Assembly (NCBI RefSeq): GCF_020410765.1
Contig: NZ_CP084541.1
Coordinates: forward strand, 5,443,501-5,507,500
From: Streptomyces marincola
Lineage (GTDB): Bacteria > Actinomycetota > Actinomycetes > Streptomycetales > Streptomycetaceae
Reading direction: 5' to 3'
Length of the DNA stretch: 64,000 bases
The position numbers and the translations under genes were made by a program. Below are positions 32,950 to 41,720 of this stretch, piece after piece. Within the stretch, counting starts at the first letter, position 1. Each line of letters starts with the position of its first letter. Under the pieces are notes generated by a model. That model made no database searches. It saw nothing but the letters and a program-made list of their open reading frames with translations, and was not told the DNA's origin.

Positions 32950-35544
32950 TCAGCGCGGCGGCTGCTGCGGCCAGGGGCCCGGCTGCTGCGGGTAGCCGTA
33001 CGGCTGCGCCGGCGGTTGCGGGTAGCCGTACCCGTGCTGCGGGTACCCGTAGCCCTGCTGCGGTGCCTGCTGCGGGTAGCCGTACCCTTCCGCCGACGGC
33101 TGCCCCTGGCCGGGCAGCGGCGGGGCCATCTGCGGAGGCATCCCGCCGTCCTGGGTCCACAGCCCCTGCTCCTGCTGGACCCGCACGAAATCCTCGGCGA
33201 TCAGCGCGGCGAGGTCGAAGTACGCCTGCCGCGTGCGCGGACGCAACATGTCCAGGTCGAGTTCGGCGCCGGCCGCCAGATGCTCGTCGAACGGGGCCAC
33301 CACCACCCCGCGGCACCGGGTCCTGAAGTGGGCGACGATGTCCTCGACCTTCACCAGCTTGCCGGTCTCGCGGACCCCGGAGATCACCGTGACGCTGCGC
33401 TGCACCAGACCGCCGTAGCCGTGGGCCGCGAGCCAGTCGAGCGTGGTGCTGGCGCTGCTCGCGCCGTCGACCGAGGGCGTGGACACGATGATCAGCTGGT
33501 GCGCCAGGTCGAGCACGCCGCGCATCGCGCTGTACAGCAGGCCCGTGCCCGAGTCGGTGAGGATGATCGGGTACTGCTTGCCGAGCACGTCGATGACGCG
33601 GCGGTAGTCCTCGTCGTTGAACGTGGTCGAGATCGCCGGGTCCACGTCGTTCGCGAGGATCTCCAGGCCCGAGGACGCCTGCGAGGTGAACCGCCGGATG
33701 TCCATGTAGCTGTTGAGGTACGGGATGGCGCCCACCAGGTCGCGGATGGTGGCGCCGGTCTCGCGCCGCACGCGGCGGCCGAGCGTTCCCGCGTCCGGGT
33801 TCGCGTCGATGGCGATGACCTTGTCCTGCCGCTCGCTCGCGAGCGTCGCGCCGAGCGCGGTCGTCGTGGTCGTCTTGCCGACGCCGCCCTTGAGGCTGAT
33901 GACCGCGATGCGGTAGCACGACAGGACCGGTGTGCGGATGATGTCCAGCTTGCGCTGCCGCTCCTGCTCGGCGGCCTTGCCGCCGATGCGGAACCGGCCT
34001 CCCGGCCTGCTCGCCGGCTGTGAACGCGCCCGGTTCCGGCGCTTGTCCTGGAGCAGCCGGTCCGAGGACAGCTCCACGGAGGCGGTGTACCCGAGGGCGC
34101 CGGGCTGCATCTGGGCCGCGTACCCCTGCTGGTCCGGCCGGGCGGCGTCGGCCATGGGCGGCTGGTCCTGACCGGGCCGCGGTTGCTGGGGCGGCTGGAC
34201 GAACGGTGCGGGCAATCCCGGTTGCTGCTGCGCCGGTTGCTGCTGCGCCGGTCCGTTCTGCTGCCACGGCGTCGGCTGCTGCTGGTGGGCTTGCCGCGGG
34301 GCCGGCTGCTGGTGGGCTTGTTGCGGAGCCTGCTGCTGGGGCGCGAAGGGCGCGGGCGCTGCTCCCGGTTGCTGCTGCGCCGGTCCTGGCGGCAGCCCGA
34401 ACGGCTGCCGCGGCCCTTGCGGTTGCTGGTGCGGCTGCTGCTGGTGGTGCGGAGGCGGATATCCGGCGGGGGAGGCGGCATGCGGCTGCCCGAACGGCTG
34501 CTGCCCGGCGGGCCCCGGCGACTGGGGAGCCGCGGGCTGCGGTGGCGCACCGGCGAACGGGAACGGCCCGGCGGCGCGCGGATCCTGCCGGGGAGCGCCG
34601 CCCGGCTCCTGCGCCGCGGGCGCCGGGGGCGGCTGAACGGGCGCGGGCGCCGGGGGCTGGGCGTGCGGAGGGCCCTCGGCCGCGTTGGGCGCGGGCGGCG
34701 GGCCGAGCCCGAGGGGCGGCGCGGGCGGCCCCGCCGCTGCCGGGGACCGGTCCGCCTCGCCGGTCGCGGCCTCCGGCCGGCCGGCTCCTGAGCCGGAGTC
34801 GGCCCCATCGGCCCCGCTTTCGTCGGCTCCCTCGGAGCCGGGGGCGCCGGGCTCCGCCGCGGGCCGGGGGAACTCGGTGCGGGCGCCGCCGAATTCCTCG
34901 GGCCCGGCCTCGTCGGGCGGGGGAGTGAAGGTGTAGTCGGGGCCGAGTGGTTCGGCGCCCTCCTCGTCCTGGGCCGCGGCGGCCGGGGCCGCCGGAGCGG
35001 CGGGTCCCGTGGCCGCGGGCGCGGCCGGGTCCGCCCGGGGCGCGGTGGCGGAGGCATCCGCCGGTTCGCGCTGCGCGGCCGGAGGGGGAGGGAAGCCGGG
35101 GGGAGCCGAGGGGGGCGGCGGCGCGGACCCGGCCAGGAAGGCGGGAGGCAGGGGCGGCAGCCCGGCCGGTGCGGGACCGGGGGGCGCGGCGGCCAGCCTG
35201 GGGTCCTGGGAGCCGGGGGGCGGTCCCTGCGCCGGCGGCGCGGGGGTCTCGCCGGTGGCCCTGCGCACGGTCGCGGGCGAGATCTGCATCGTCGCCCCGC
35301 TCACCACGTCGCCTGGGCCGTCGTCCCGCGGCTGCTCGCGGGGCGGCGCCGGCCGCTCGTCGCGCGGCTGTCCGGACGGTTGCTGTCCGGATGTGCCGCC
35401 GCCTCCCGAATACCAGGCGGGCGGGGTGTAGTCGATGGTGAACTGCCCCGTGCTCTCCGACTCCTCCTCCTGGAGATCGGCATCGGGGTGTTCGTCGGCG
35501 GAGGTGTCCTCCCCGTGACGAACCCTGTCCCGATCGCTGTCCAC
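32950..35544 (-). CDS. EspI-like MinD/ParA ATPase with long disordered N-terminus (ESX-associated)
   Basis: An 864-aa protein. Residues 1-~500 are a disordered Pro/Gln/Ala-rich region; ~510-800 form a MinD/ParA-type ATPase with a deviant Walker A (KGGVGKTT, about residues 552-560), IDANPDAGTLG and DSGTGLLYSAM; the tail carries YGYPQ repeats. This layout matches the EspI-like ATPases of mycobacterial ESX loci and the protein encoded beside the Streptomyces ESX cluster. Those proteins modulate secretion; the role here is inferred. GTG at 35544 has GGGAGG four bases before it. It forms the outer edge of the ESX locus. Confidence 0.85.
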   Translation of the reverse strand: MDSDRDRVRHGEDTSADEHPDADLQEEESESTGQFTIDYTPPAWYSGGGGTSGQQPSGQPRDERPAPPREQPRDDGPGDVVSGATMQISPATVRRATGETPAPPAQGPPPGSQDPRLAAAPPGPAPAGLPPLPPAFLAGSAPPPPSAPPGFPPPPAAQREPADASATAPRADPAAPAATGPAAPAAPAAAAQDEEGAEPLGPDYTFTPPPDEAGPEEFGGARTEFPRPAAEPGAPGSEGADESGADGADSGSGAGRPEAATGEADRSPAAAGPPAPPLGLGPPPAPNAAEGPPHAQPPAPAPVQPPPAPAAQEPGGAPRQDPRAAGPFPFAGAPPQPAAPQSPGPAGQQPFGQPHAASPAGYPPPHHQQQPHQQPQGPRQPFGLPPGPAQQQPGAAPAPFAPQQQAPQQAHQQPAPRQAHQQQPTPWQQNGPAQQQPAQQQPGLPAPFVQPPQQPRPGQDQPPMADAARPDQQGYAAQMQPGALGYTASVELSSDRLLQDKRRNRARSQPASRPGGRFRIGGKAAEQERQRKLDIIRTPVLSCYRIAVISLKGGVGKTTTTTALGATLASERQDKVIAIDANPDAGTLGRRVRRETGATIRDLVGAIPYLNSYMDIRRFTSQASSGLEILANDVDPAISTTFNDEDYRRVIDVLGKQYPIILTDSGTGLLYSAMRGVLDLAHQLIIVSTPSVDGASSASTTLDWLAAHGYGGLVQRSVTVISGVRETGKLVKVEDIVAHFRTRCRGVVVAPFDEHLAAGAELDLDMLRPRTRQAYFDLAALIAEDFVRVQQEQGLWTQDGGMPPQMAPPLPGQGQPSAEGYGYPQQAPQQGYGYPQHGYGYPQPPAQPYGYPQQPGPWPQQPPR

Positions 35545-35863
35545 GACGCCTCCCGCTGCTGGTCCTGCTACCTGATCCGCGCCTTTGAGGCCGCTGTGCG
35601 GAGGCCGGGCCCCGTCACCCGGACGGTTCCCCGGGTGCGGACACAGGTCGTTGCCGGGGCACGTCTCACGCGCCCACCCTCACCCTAAACGCCATGGGCG
35701 AACTCGCCCTAGTCCTCCCCGCGTGCCCCCCGGCCGACCGCCGCGCGAAGCAGGACAAAACGCCGCGGTGCCCGGCGTGGGGCCGCGCGGCCCGGCCCTG
35801 CCGGAACGGGCGGGCAACGCGGCGCCCGGCCGCGCGGCCCGGCCGTTCACCCGGCCAACATCC
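35545..35863. other. Intergenic region upstream of the EspI-like gene
   Basis: About 320 bases without a convincing gene. It should hold the promoter of the EspI-like gene: TAGGGT on the minus strand at about 35687-35682. It also contains two copies of GGCCGCGCGGCCCGGCC-like sequence (near 35790 and 35830), a GC palindrome that could end transcription from the bldB-like gene. Confidence 0.45.
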
Positions 35864-36148
35864 CTACCGGGTCTGCGAGTCCGGCACGTCGATGTCGAAC
35901 TCCCCGTCCCGTGCGCCCAGGACGAACGCCTCCCACTCCGCGGCCGTGAACCGCAGCACGGTGTCGGGGTCCTTGGAATTCCGCATGCCCACGCCCCCAC
36001 CGGGCAGGTACGCGATCTCCACCTTCTCGTCCTCGGGCCCGCCCGGCGCGCTCAGCCACTCCACGCCCGAAATGTCGAGCGAGTACAGCTCGTCCTTCTC
36101 GCGTTCCTTCCGCGCGGCGATCTCTTCCGGTGTCTCGGTGGCGGCCAT
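35864..36148 (-). CDS. bldB: BldB-like DUF397 developmental protein
   Basis: A 94-aa DUF397 protein: LDISGVEWLSAPGG, KVEIAYLPGGGVGMRNSKDPDTVLRF (read in two blocks) and AAEWEAFVLGARDGEFDI. BldB of S. coelicolor is a DUF397 protein required for aerial growth and antibiotic production and, as I recall, is encoded next to the ESX genes with very similar wording in the central motif, so orthology is likely. It has a charged N-terminus (PEEIAARKEREKDELY) longer than in ordinary DUF397 proteins, which is a BldB trait. AAGGGA precedes the ATG. Other DUF397 proteins pair with XRE regulators; none is adjacent here. Confidence 0.78.
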   Translation of the reverse strand: MAATETPEEIAARKEREKDELYSLDISGVEWLSAPGGPEDEKVEIAYLPGGGVGMRNSKDPDTVLRFTAAEWEAFVLGARDGEFDIDVPDSQTR

Positions 36149-36252
36149 GAGCCGTGCATCCCTTCGGTCGGCGGCACATCGAAAGCACAACGAATGCGTG
36201 CCCGCGATCGTAACGCGGCGCACCGGCGCGAGTACGGGCCAGGACCGCGCCT

Positions 36253-36528
36253 TCACCGCCCCCGCAACCACCAGTCCGCGCCGAGCAACAGCACGAAACC
36301 GGCGACGAGTACGGCCATGCCGAGCCGGGTGCGACCGCGGCGGCTCATCTCGATCACCGCGCCGGACAGGACGAACGCCGCCCCGTACAGGCCGACGGAC
36401 CGCAGGGACGAACCGTCGCCCAGCTGCATGACGAGCACGACGGCCATGGCCGTCATCGCGCACCCCGCGATCGCCATGCGCAGCCGCCTGGCCTGGCGCG
36501 GGCTGAGCCCCTGCTGTGGTGAAGTCAC
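36253..36528 (-). CDS. Small membrane protein of the ESX locus
   Basis: A 91-aa protein with three hydrophobic segments (about residues 18-35, 47-60 and 68-86) separated by basic loops, so probably a three-helix inner membrane protein. No family recognised. It lies between the bldB-like gene and the eccE-linked gene on the same strand and is short enough to be an accessory of the secretion complex, but nothing in it proves that. Confidence 0.62.
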   Translation of the reverse strand: MTSPQQGLSPRQARRLRMAIAGCAMTAMAVVLVMQLGDGSSLRSVGLYGAAFVLSGAVIEMSRRGRTRLGMAVLVAGFVLLLGADWWLRGR

Positions 36529-36556
36529 GCCAGCAGCATAAGTCTTCGCGCCCCGG

Positions 36557-37240
36557 TCATTCCGTCGTCCGGTCCAAACGGCTCGGGGCGCCGAGCAGCC
36601 CCACCTCGCTGTCCGTCGGCACCAGCCGCACCAGCCGCCGCGCCGAACGCGTGCACCACAGCGTCGCGTTCTCCGCGAACGTCGGCAACGCCCCCGCCTG
36701 CACCTCGGGCAGCGCCAGGATCCGGCCCACGACGCGCGCCTCCTCCGGCGAGATCTGCTGCACCCCGACCAGCGAGGCCCGTTCCACGAGCCGGTGCGTG
36801 GCCTGACTCAGATACGGCAGCAGCGTCAGCACAGGCTGCCACGGCGCCGAGGCCACCCGGCTGCGCGGCGGCCTCGTCCCGCAGTCCCGCACCACGAGCA
36901 CCGGGCTGCCCAACGCCGCGCCCACCGGCGGCACCCGGCCCACGTCGTGCAGCGTCATGCACTCAAGGCCGCCGTTCGCGGCCTGTGCCAGCCGGGCCCA
37001 CAGGCGCGGGCGCCCGGTCTCCACCACCACCCGCGCGCCCGTCGCGACGGCGCGCAGCGCCAGCACCTGCGCCGTCCACAGGCCGCCGATCAGCACCATG
37101 TCGAACGGCACCGGACGGTGGATGCCGAGGACCGCGGGCCGCGACCGGCTGTCCACGCCGATGATGATCCCGTCGTCCCCCACGGGCAGCGAGAGCGCCG
37201 AAAGCTCCGCCGCCGAGAGCACGTGCCCCGAGCGGCCCAT
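36557..37240 (-). CDS. ESX-locus protein of unknown function, coupled to eccE
   Basis: A 227-aa soluble protein, not recognised. Visible: IIGVDSRSRPAVLGIHRPVPFDMVLIGGLWTAQ split over residues 25-58, ALRAVATGARVVVETGRPRLWARLAQA and VGLLGAPSRLDRTTE. The pattern (ligand-like GGLWTAQVLALRAVATGARV, then a strand VVVET) hints at a P-loop-like or Rossmann-like fold without a true Walker motif. Its start overlaps the eccE stop by one base (TGATG), so it is translated with eccE and probably acts with the secretion machine. Confidence 0.7.
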   Translation of the reverse strand: MGRSGHVLSAAELSALSLPVGDDGIIIGVDSRSRPAVLGIHRPVPFDMVLIGGLWTAQVLALRAVATGARVVVETGRPRLWARLAQAANGGLECMTLHDVGRVPPVGAALGSPVLVVRDCGTRPPRSRVASAPWQPVLTLLPYLSQATHRLVERASLVGVQQISPEEARVVGRILALPEVQAGALPTFAENATLWCTRSARRLVRLVPTDSEVGLLGAPSRLDRTTE

Positions 37241-38529
37241 CAGCGCGCACCGCCCAGCGGCAGCGTGGCCTGCACCCCCGGCAGCTGCCGGCGGTCCATC
37301 CTGGCGAGCACCAGCCGCGCCCCCCGCGCGGCGCGCAGCAACTCCCGTCCTGCCGCCTGCACTTCACCCTCCGCGCGGCCGGTGATCCGCACATGCCCGC
37401 TCAGCACGGCGGACTGCCTGCCCTGGCCCCTGAGCGTCAGCGCGAACGTGGTGGCGAACGCGGGCAGCGACGTCAGCAGCGCCACCAGGCCGGGAAGCGG
37501 CGTCGCTCCGGGCCCGAGCACAGGCCAGCGCGTCACCTCGAACGTGGTGTGCCACCGGTCGTCGCACCGCCACACCCGCTGCCCCTCCTCCGTACGCCGC
37601 GCGCGCGGCCCGTCCCCCTGCCCCACCAGCGCCGTCGCCGCCGGGCTCGAACTCGCGCACGCCGCGACGGCCGAGAGCAACTCCGCCTCCGAGAGGACCG
37701 TCGCCGTGAACCCCGCACCGGCCAGCCTGCTCGCCAACTGGTCGGCCGCCCGCGTCAGACACCGCTGAGCACCCACCAGCCCGCCGCCGCGCTCCGCCAC
37801 CGCCCCCGGGCACAGCTCCGGGTCGAGCCGCAGCGCGACCCAGGTGAGCCGCAGCGCCGGGGCGTCCTCCTGGCCCTGCACCAGCGCGTAACTCGTCCCC
37901 GCGACCGACCGGTCCGGCAGCACCGGGGTCGGCGCCGGCTGCGTGTACTGCACCGTCTGCACCGCGTCCAGCCGTATCCCGTCCGTGTGCAGCGCGTCGA
38001 ACAGCAACGACAGCGGCAGTGGCCGCGCCGCCCGCCCCGGCTGGAGCGGCGCGTGCGTCGCCTCCACCCGCAGCACCGCCGTCAGCGTGCCGCCGGCCGC
38101 CGCCATGCCCACCTCGCGCCGCTCCCTCCCGTCACGGCCGCCGCGCGCCGCGAACGCGAACGTCTCAAGACCGGGACGGCACTCCTCGGCCAGCGCGAAC
38201 AGCGGATCGCCCCCGGAACCCGACGCCCGCGCCGCCTGCCGCCGCTGGCGCCGCAGCGCCAGCCAGGACGCGGCCCACGCCGGCAGCGGCTCCCCCCGCC
38301 GCCACGCGACCACCGCGAGCACGAGCAGGCCCACCGGCAGCGCGGCGAGCGCGACGACCCCCCAACTCCCCGCCGCCCAGCCGCCCCACACCAACGCGCC
38401 CGCGGCCTGGACGCACAGCAGGGCCCCCAGCGGCAGCGTGCCGCCCGGCCCGGAAAGCGCCCGCGGCACCACGCCCCGCTCCGGGGCGTCCTGGCCACGT
38501 GACGCGTCGTTCGCCGCGTCCGTCCTCAT
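37240..38529 (-). CDS. eccE: Type VII secretion protein EccE
   Basis: A 429-aa membrane component of the ESX complex. Two adjacent transmembrane segments near residues 30-50 and 55-75 (LPLGALLCVQAAGALVWGG, VVALAALPVGLLVLAVVAW) are followed by a soluble domain with LLFDALHTDGIRLDAVQTVQY, SYALVQGQEDAPALRLTWVALRLDPELCP and a C-terminal ATLPLGG, all typical of Streptomyces EccE. In mycobacteria EccE sits at the periphery of the membrane pore. ATG at 38529 has GGAGGGGG before it. Divergent from eccB across 91 bases. Confidence 0.88.
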   Translation of the reverse strand: MRTDAANDASRGQDAPERGVVPRALSGPGGTLPLGALLCVQAAGALVWGGWAAGSWGVVALAALPVGLLVLAVVAWRRGEPLPAWAASWLALRRQRRQAARASGSGGDPLFALAEECRPGLETFAFAARGGRDGRERREVGMAAAGGTLTAVLRVEATHAPLQPGRAARPLPLSLLFDALHTDGIRLDAVQTVQYTQPAPTPVLPDRSVAGTSYALVQGQEDAPALRLTWVALRLDPELCPGAVAERGGGLVGAQRCLTRAADQLASRLAGAGFTATVLSEAELLSAVAACASSSPAATALVGQGDGPRARRTEEGQRVWRCDDRWHTTFEVTRWPVLGPGATPLPGLVALLTSLPAFATTFALTLRGQGRQSAVLSGHVRITGRAEGEVQAAGRELLRAARGARLVLARMDRRQLPGVQATLPLGGAR

Positions 38530-38620
38530 CAAGCCCCCTCCTGACGGTAACCGAAGCATCACCCGGCATAGTAGGACCTCGGTCCGACAACCGGTCACCG
38601 GCAGGGGGGAGCGGTCGCCC
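38530..38620. promoter_or_regulatory. Divergent eccE / eccB promoter region
   Basis: A 91-base spacer. It contains CATAGTAGGAC (a -10-like element for eccB) overlapped by the perfect dyad GGACC-TC-GGTCC at 38574-38585, a possible operator that could control both directions of the ESX locus. Confidence 0.45.
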
Positions 38621-40084
38621 ATGGCATCGCGCAAGGACGAACTGAACGCCTACACGTTCGCCAAACGGCGGACGGTCGCAGCGTTCCTGCAACCCGCGCC
38701 GACCGTGACCGAGGAGGGCGCGCCACGGCCGCTGCGCGCCGTCGTGCCCGGGGCCGTCGTGGGGGCGCTGATCCTGGCCGGGTTCGGGGCGTGGGGCATG
38801 TTCCGCCCGTCCGTGCCCGAGAACTGGGACGAGCCCGGGCGCCACGTCATCATCGGCAGCGACTCCACCACCCGCTACGTGGTCCTGGAGACCGGCGGGC
38901 GGGCCCAGCTCCACCCCGTCCTCAACCTCTCCTCGGCCCGCCTCCTCCTCGACGACACCGACGACCTCAGCATCGTCGACGTCGACGAGAGCGAACTGGA
39001 CAGCGGGCGCGTCCCCCGCGGCCCCACCCTCGGCATCCCCTACGCGCCCGACCGCCTGCCCGCGCCGGGCGACGTGGCCGAGGCCAAGCGCTGGGCGGTC
39101 TGCCAGCAGCCCGGCGGAGACGGCACGGCGGTGCAGCAGGCGGCGTTCGTCCTCGGCGACCGCGACGCCGGGCGGGTGGACGGCGAGGGGCGCCTGACCG
39201 GCCGCGAGGCCCTGCACGTGCGGGGCGAGGACGGCACCCAGTACCTGATCGACGGCTCCGGCAGGAGATATCCGATCGGCGAGGAGGACCCGCAGGCCCG
39301 CGACACGCTGCTGCGCCTCCTCACCCGCGGCGCCCCGCAGCCGGTGACCGACGCGTGGCTCGCGACGTTCGACGAGGGCGACCCCCTCGCGTTCCCCGCC
39401 CTGCCGCCCTCCGTCGGCACCCGCGCCGGGGTCCCGGGACTCGCCGCCGAGGCCGACGTGGTCGGCACGGTCCTGCGCGCCCCCACCGGCGCGGGGCCGC
39501 AGCACTACGTCGTCCTGCCGGGCGAAGTCGTCCCCGTCTCCGACCTCACCGCCCACCTCACGCTCAACCACCCGGCCACCGACGTGCTCAACCAGAACAA
39601 CACCGCCATGGACATGGGCGCCCAGAGCTTCACCCCGGGCCCCGCCGAGGAGAGCCTCGACGCCGACTGGCCCGAGGCCGTCCCCGACCAGGTCAACGGC
39701 GGCGGACGGAACGCTCTCTGCTCCGTCCTCCTCGGCGTCGACGCCGAGGACGGCAGCACGGAACTCGCCACCTGGGCCGGTGAGGCCTACCCGGCGACCA
39801 TCGCCTCCGGCTCCGCGAACGCCTACGTCACACCGGGCTCCGGACTCCTGTACCGCCAGGTCCAGGGCGAACAGGCCGAGGCCGGCAGCGTCTTCCTCGT
39901 CACCGACACGGGACTGCGCTACCCGGTCCAGGCGACCGCCACCGGCGACGAGGCCGACCAGGCCCACCTGCGCCTGGGCTACGGCGACGTCACGCCCGTG
40001 CCCGTACCCGCGGCCTGGTCGCAGTTCCTGCCCACGGGACCGCGCCTCGACACCGCGGGCGCCAAGCAGCCGCAGGGGTCGTGA
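38621..40084 (+). CDS. eccB: Type VII secretion protein EccB
   Basis: A 487-aa ESX core protein. The N-terminus has the family start SRKDELNAYTFAKRRTVAAFLQP, one transmembrane helix at about 42-62 (VVPGAVVGALILAGFGAW), then a large extracytoplasmic domain with the EccB R-type repeats (YVVLETGGRAQLHPVLNLSSARLLL, GLRYPVQA, LGYGDVTPVPVP). In ESX complexes it sits on the periplasmic-side face of the pore. GGGGGAG lies before the ATG at 38621. mycP follows after one base. Confidence 0.93.
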   Translation: MASRKDELNAYTFAKRRTVAAFLQPAPTVTEEGAPRPLRAVVPGAVVGALILAGFGAWGMFRPSVPENWDEPGRHVIIGSDSTTRYVVLETGGRAQLHPVLNLSSARLLLDDTDDLSIVDVDESELDSGRVPRGPTLGIPYAPDRLPAPGDVAEAKRWAVCQQPGGDGTAVQQAAFVLGDRDAGRVDGEGRLTGREALHVRGEDGTQYLIDGSGRRYPIGEEDPQARDTLLRLLTRGAPQPVTDAWLATFDEGDPLAFPALPPSVGTRAGVPGLAAEADVVGTVLRAPTGAGPQHYVVLPGEVVPVSDLTAHLTLNHPATDVLNQNNTAMDMGAQSFTPGPAEESLDADWPEAVPDQVNGGGRNALCSVLLGVDAEDGSTELATWAGEAYPATIASGSANAYVTPGSGLLYRQVQGEQAEAGSVFLVTDTGLRYPVQATATGDEADQAHLRLGYGDVTPVPVPAAWSQFLPTGPRLDTAGAKQPQGS

Positions 40085-40085
40085 C

Positions 40086-41288
40086 ATGCGCGTTCACCAG
40101 CCGCACCGACCGCTGCGCGCGGGCGTCGCACTGGTCATGACCGGCCTCGTCGCGTTCACGGGAGCCCGCGCCGCACAGGCCGACGGCGGCCGGTGCACCT
40201 TCCCCGCGGAACCCATAGCGGAACGCCCCTGGGCACTCCAGCGCCTCCTGCTCGACCAGGCGTGGGAGCACACGAAGGGTGCCGGCGTCAGCGTCGCCGT
40301 CATCGACAGCGGCGTGGACGTCACCAACCCGCAGCTCGCCGACGCCGTCGCCGCCGACCGCGGCGCCGATCTCACGGACGCGGACGGCGACAGCACCACC
40401 GACACGGTCGGGCACGGCACCAAGGTCGCGGGCATCATCGCGGCCCGCGCGCACCCGGACACCGGATTCGTGGGCCTCGCCCCCGAGGCGACCATCGTCC
40501 CCATCCGCCAGAACAACGCCGACGGCAGCAGCAACGTCGCCACCCTCGCCGCCGCCATCCGGCACGCGGTGGCCCAGGACGTGGACATCATCAACGTCTC
40601 CCAGGACACCGAGGCGCCGCCGGGCGAGGGCTCCGCGCTCGAAGTCGCCGTGCGGGAGGCACTCGACGCGGACATCGTGGTCGTCGCCTCGGTCGGCAAC
40701 GAGGGAGCCGACGGCGAGCGGCGGCGCACCTACCCCGCCGCCTACGAAGGAGTCCTGGCCGTCGCCGCGTCGGACCGCAACAACGAACGGGCGCCGTTCT
40801 CCCAGTCGGGCGACTTCGTCGGCATCGCCGCGCCGGGCGTCGACATGGTCTCCACCGTCCCCGGCGGCGGCCAGTGCGTCGACAGCGGCACGAGCTTCGC
40901 CGCGCCCTACGTCTCCGGCTCCGCCGCCCTGCTGCGCGCCGCGCGTCCGGACTGGAGCGCCCGGGAGGTCGTCGCCCACCTCCAGCAGACCGCGGAACGG
41001 GCCGCGCCCGGCCCCGATCCGCTCACCGGCTGGGGTGTGGTCGATCCCGTCCGGGCCCTGCGCGAGGCCGGCGGCGACCCGGCGGACGCTCCGGTCCCCG
41101 ACCCGCCCGCTCCCGCACCCCCCGCCCCCGAGGTCCCGGAGCTGAGCCTGGGGGAGACCCACGCGGAACGCGCGGAACGGCTGGGCACCTTCGTCATCCT
41201 GACCGGAACCGTCCTGGTCGCGGCCCTCGCGGGCGCGGCACTCATCCACCGCGACTGGCGCCGCCGATCGCGCCGAGTGGGCCGATAA
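40086..41288 (+). CDS. mycP: Mycosin-type serine protease MycP (core copy)
   Basis: A 400-aa subtilase anchored at the membrane. Signal peptide to about residue 32; catalytic Asp74 (VIDSGVD), His110 (VGHGTKVAG) and Ser270 (GTSFAAP); Cys37 and Cys264 probably form the mycosin disulfide; a Pro-rich linker precedes the C-terminal helix (FVILTGTVLVAALAGAALI) and a basic tail. Mycosins stabilise the ESX pore and clip some substrates. It is the copy linked to eccB, so most likely the core one. Two further mycosins lie downstream at 44.6 and 47.4 kb. Confidence 0.93.
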   Translation: MRVHQPHRPLRAGVALVMTGLVAFTGARAAQADGGRCTFPAEPIAERPWALQRLLLDQAWEHTKGAGVSVAVIDSGVDVTNPQLADAVAADRGADLTDADGDSTTDTVGHGTKVAGIIAARAHPDTGFVGLAPEATIVPIRQNNADGSSNVATLAAAIRHAVAQDVDIINVSQDTEAPPGEGSALEVAVREALDADIVVVASVGNEGADGERRRTYPAAYEGVLAVAASDRNNERAPFSQSGDFVGIAAPGVDMVSTVPGGGQCVDSGTSFAAPYVSGSAALLRAARPDWSAREVVAHLQQTAERAAPGPDPLTGWGVVDPVRALREAGGDPADAPVPDPPAPAPPAPEVPELSLGETHAERAERLGTFVILTGTVLVAALAGAALIHRDWRRRSRRVGR

Positions 41289-41306
41289 TCCGTCCGGCCA
41301 AAGGAC

Positions 41307-41410
41307 TTGTGAGCGATTCCGCAGTGTGACCACCTTGCATCAATGCGGAGTGATCGGCATAGGATGGGTACTCCACGGTGACTGAGGGGGCGCCGCTGGA
41401 AGGGGGTGGG
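41307..41410 (+). promoter_or_regulatory. Duplicated ESX promoter, copy 1
   Basis: Block containing TTGTGAGCGATTCCGCAGTG, CCTTGCATCA and the -10-like TAGGAT (41360-41365), then GGTGACTGAGGGGGC. The same block recurs at 42563. Copy 1 drives the remnant gene and, read-through, the esx pair. The conserved stretch upstream of the -10 is long enough to include a regulator site. Confidence 0.65.
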
Positions 41411-41554
41411 ATGCCGGAGAACGCATACCGTCCGGAAGGTCGGTCCGAAGCGATTCCGACGCGTTGCCTCGCCCTCGTGAGACGGATGAAGTCGAGTGTC
41501 CCGATCGGCGGAACTCCGGGCGAGGCCCGAGCCGATGCCGAGATATGTCGTTGA
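41411..41554 (+). pseudogene. 47-codon remnant of a paralogue of the 143-aa ESX gene
   Basis: The frame starts MPENAYRPEGRSE, parallel to MTDDPYRPAGQPD of the intact gene at 42668, and sits at the same distance from the matching promoter copy. It then diverges and stops after 47 codons (TGA at 41552-41554), lacking the helical hairpin. It looks like the broken 5' end of a duplicated gene; a real short peptide cannot be fully excluded. Confidence 0.55.
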
Positions 41555-41720
41555 TCGTGCAGGTCGCGGCAGCGGGAAAACCAGGCGGGCGGTGGAGAAC
41601 GCGCCGGCAGAGGCACGGTGCGGGACCGGGACCTGTCAGGGATCAGTGGTCGTATCGCTCGGCACCGCCGGGCGTACGACGACAACGGTGAGCAGATGAA
41701 ATCCATTGGGGAGGGACGGA

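Larger units (their letters stand above)
41289..41720. other. Spacer between mycP and the esx genes
   Basis: About 430 bases. It contains the first copy of a duplicated promoter (41307-41410), a 47-codon remnant gene (41411-41554), and from 41555 to 41720 a stretch with no convincing gene that leads into the GGGGAGGGA ribosome-binding site of the first esx gene. Confidence 0.6.

Noticed and set aside
41555..41720. Another small gene upstream of the EsxB-like gene
   Set aside because: Short overlapping frames start here, but none has a ribosome site plus sequence resemblance to ESX proteins.
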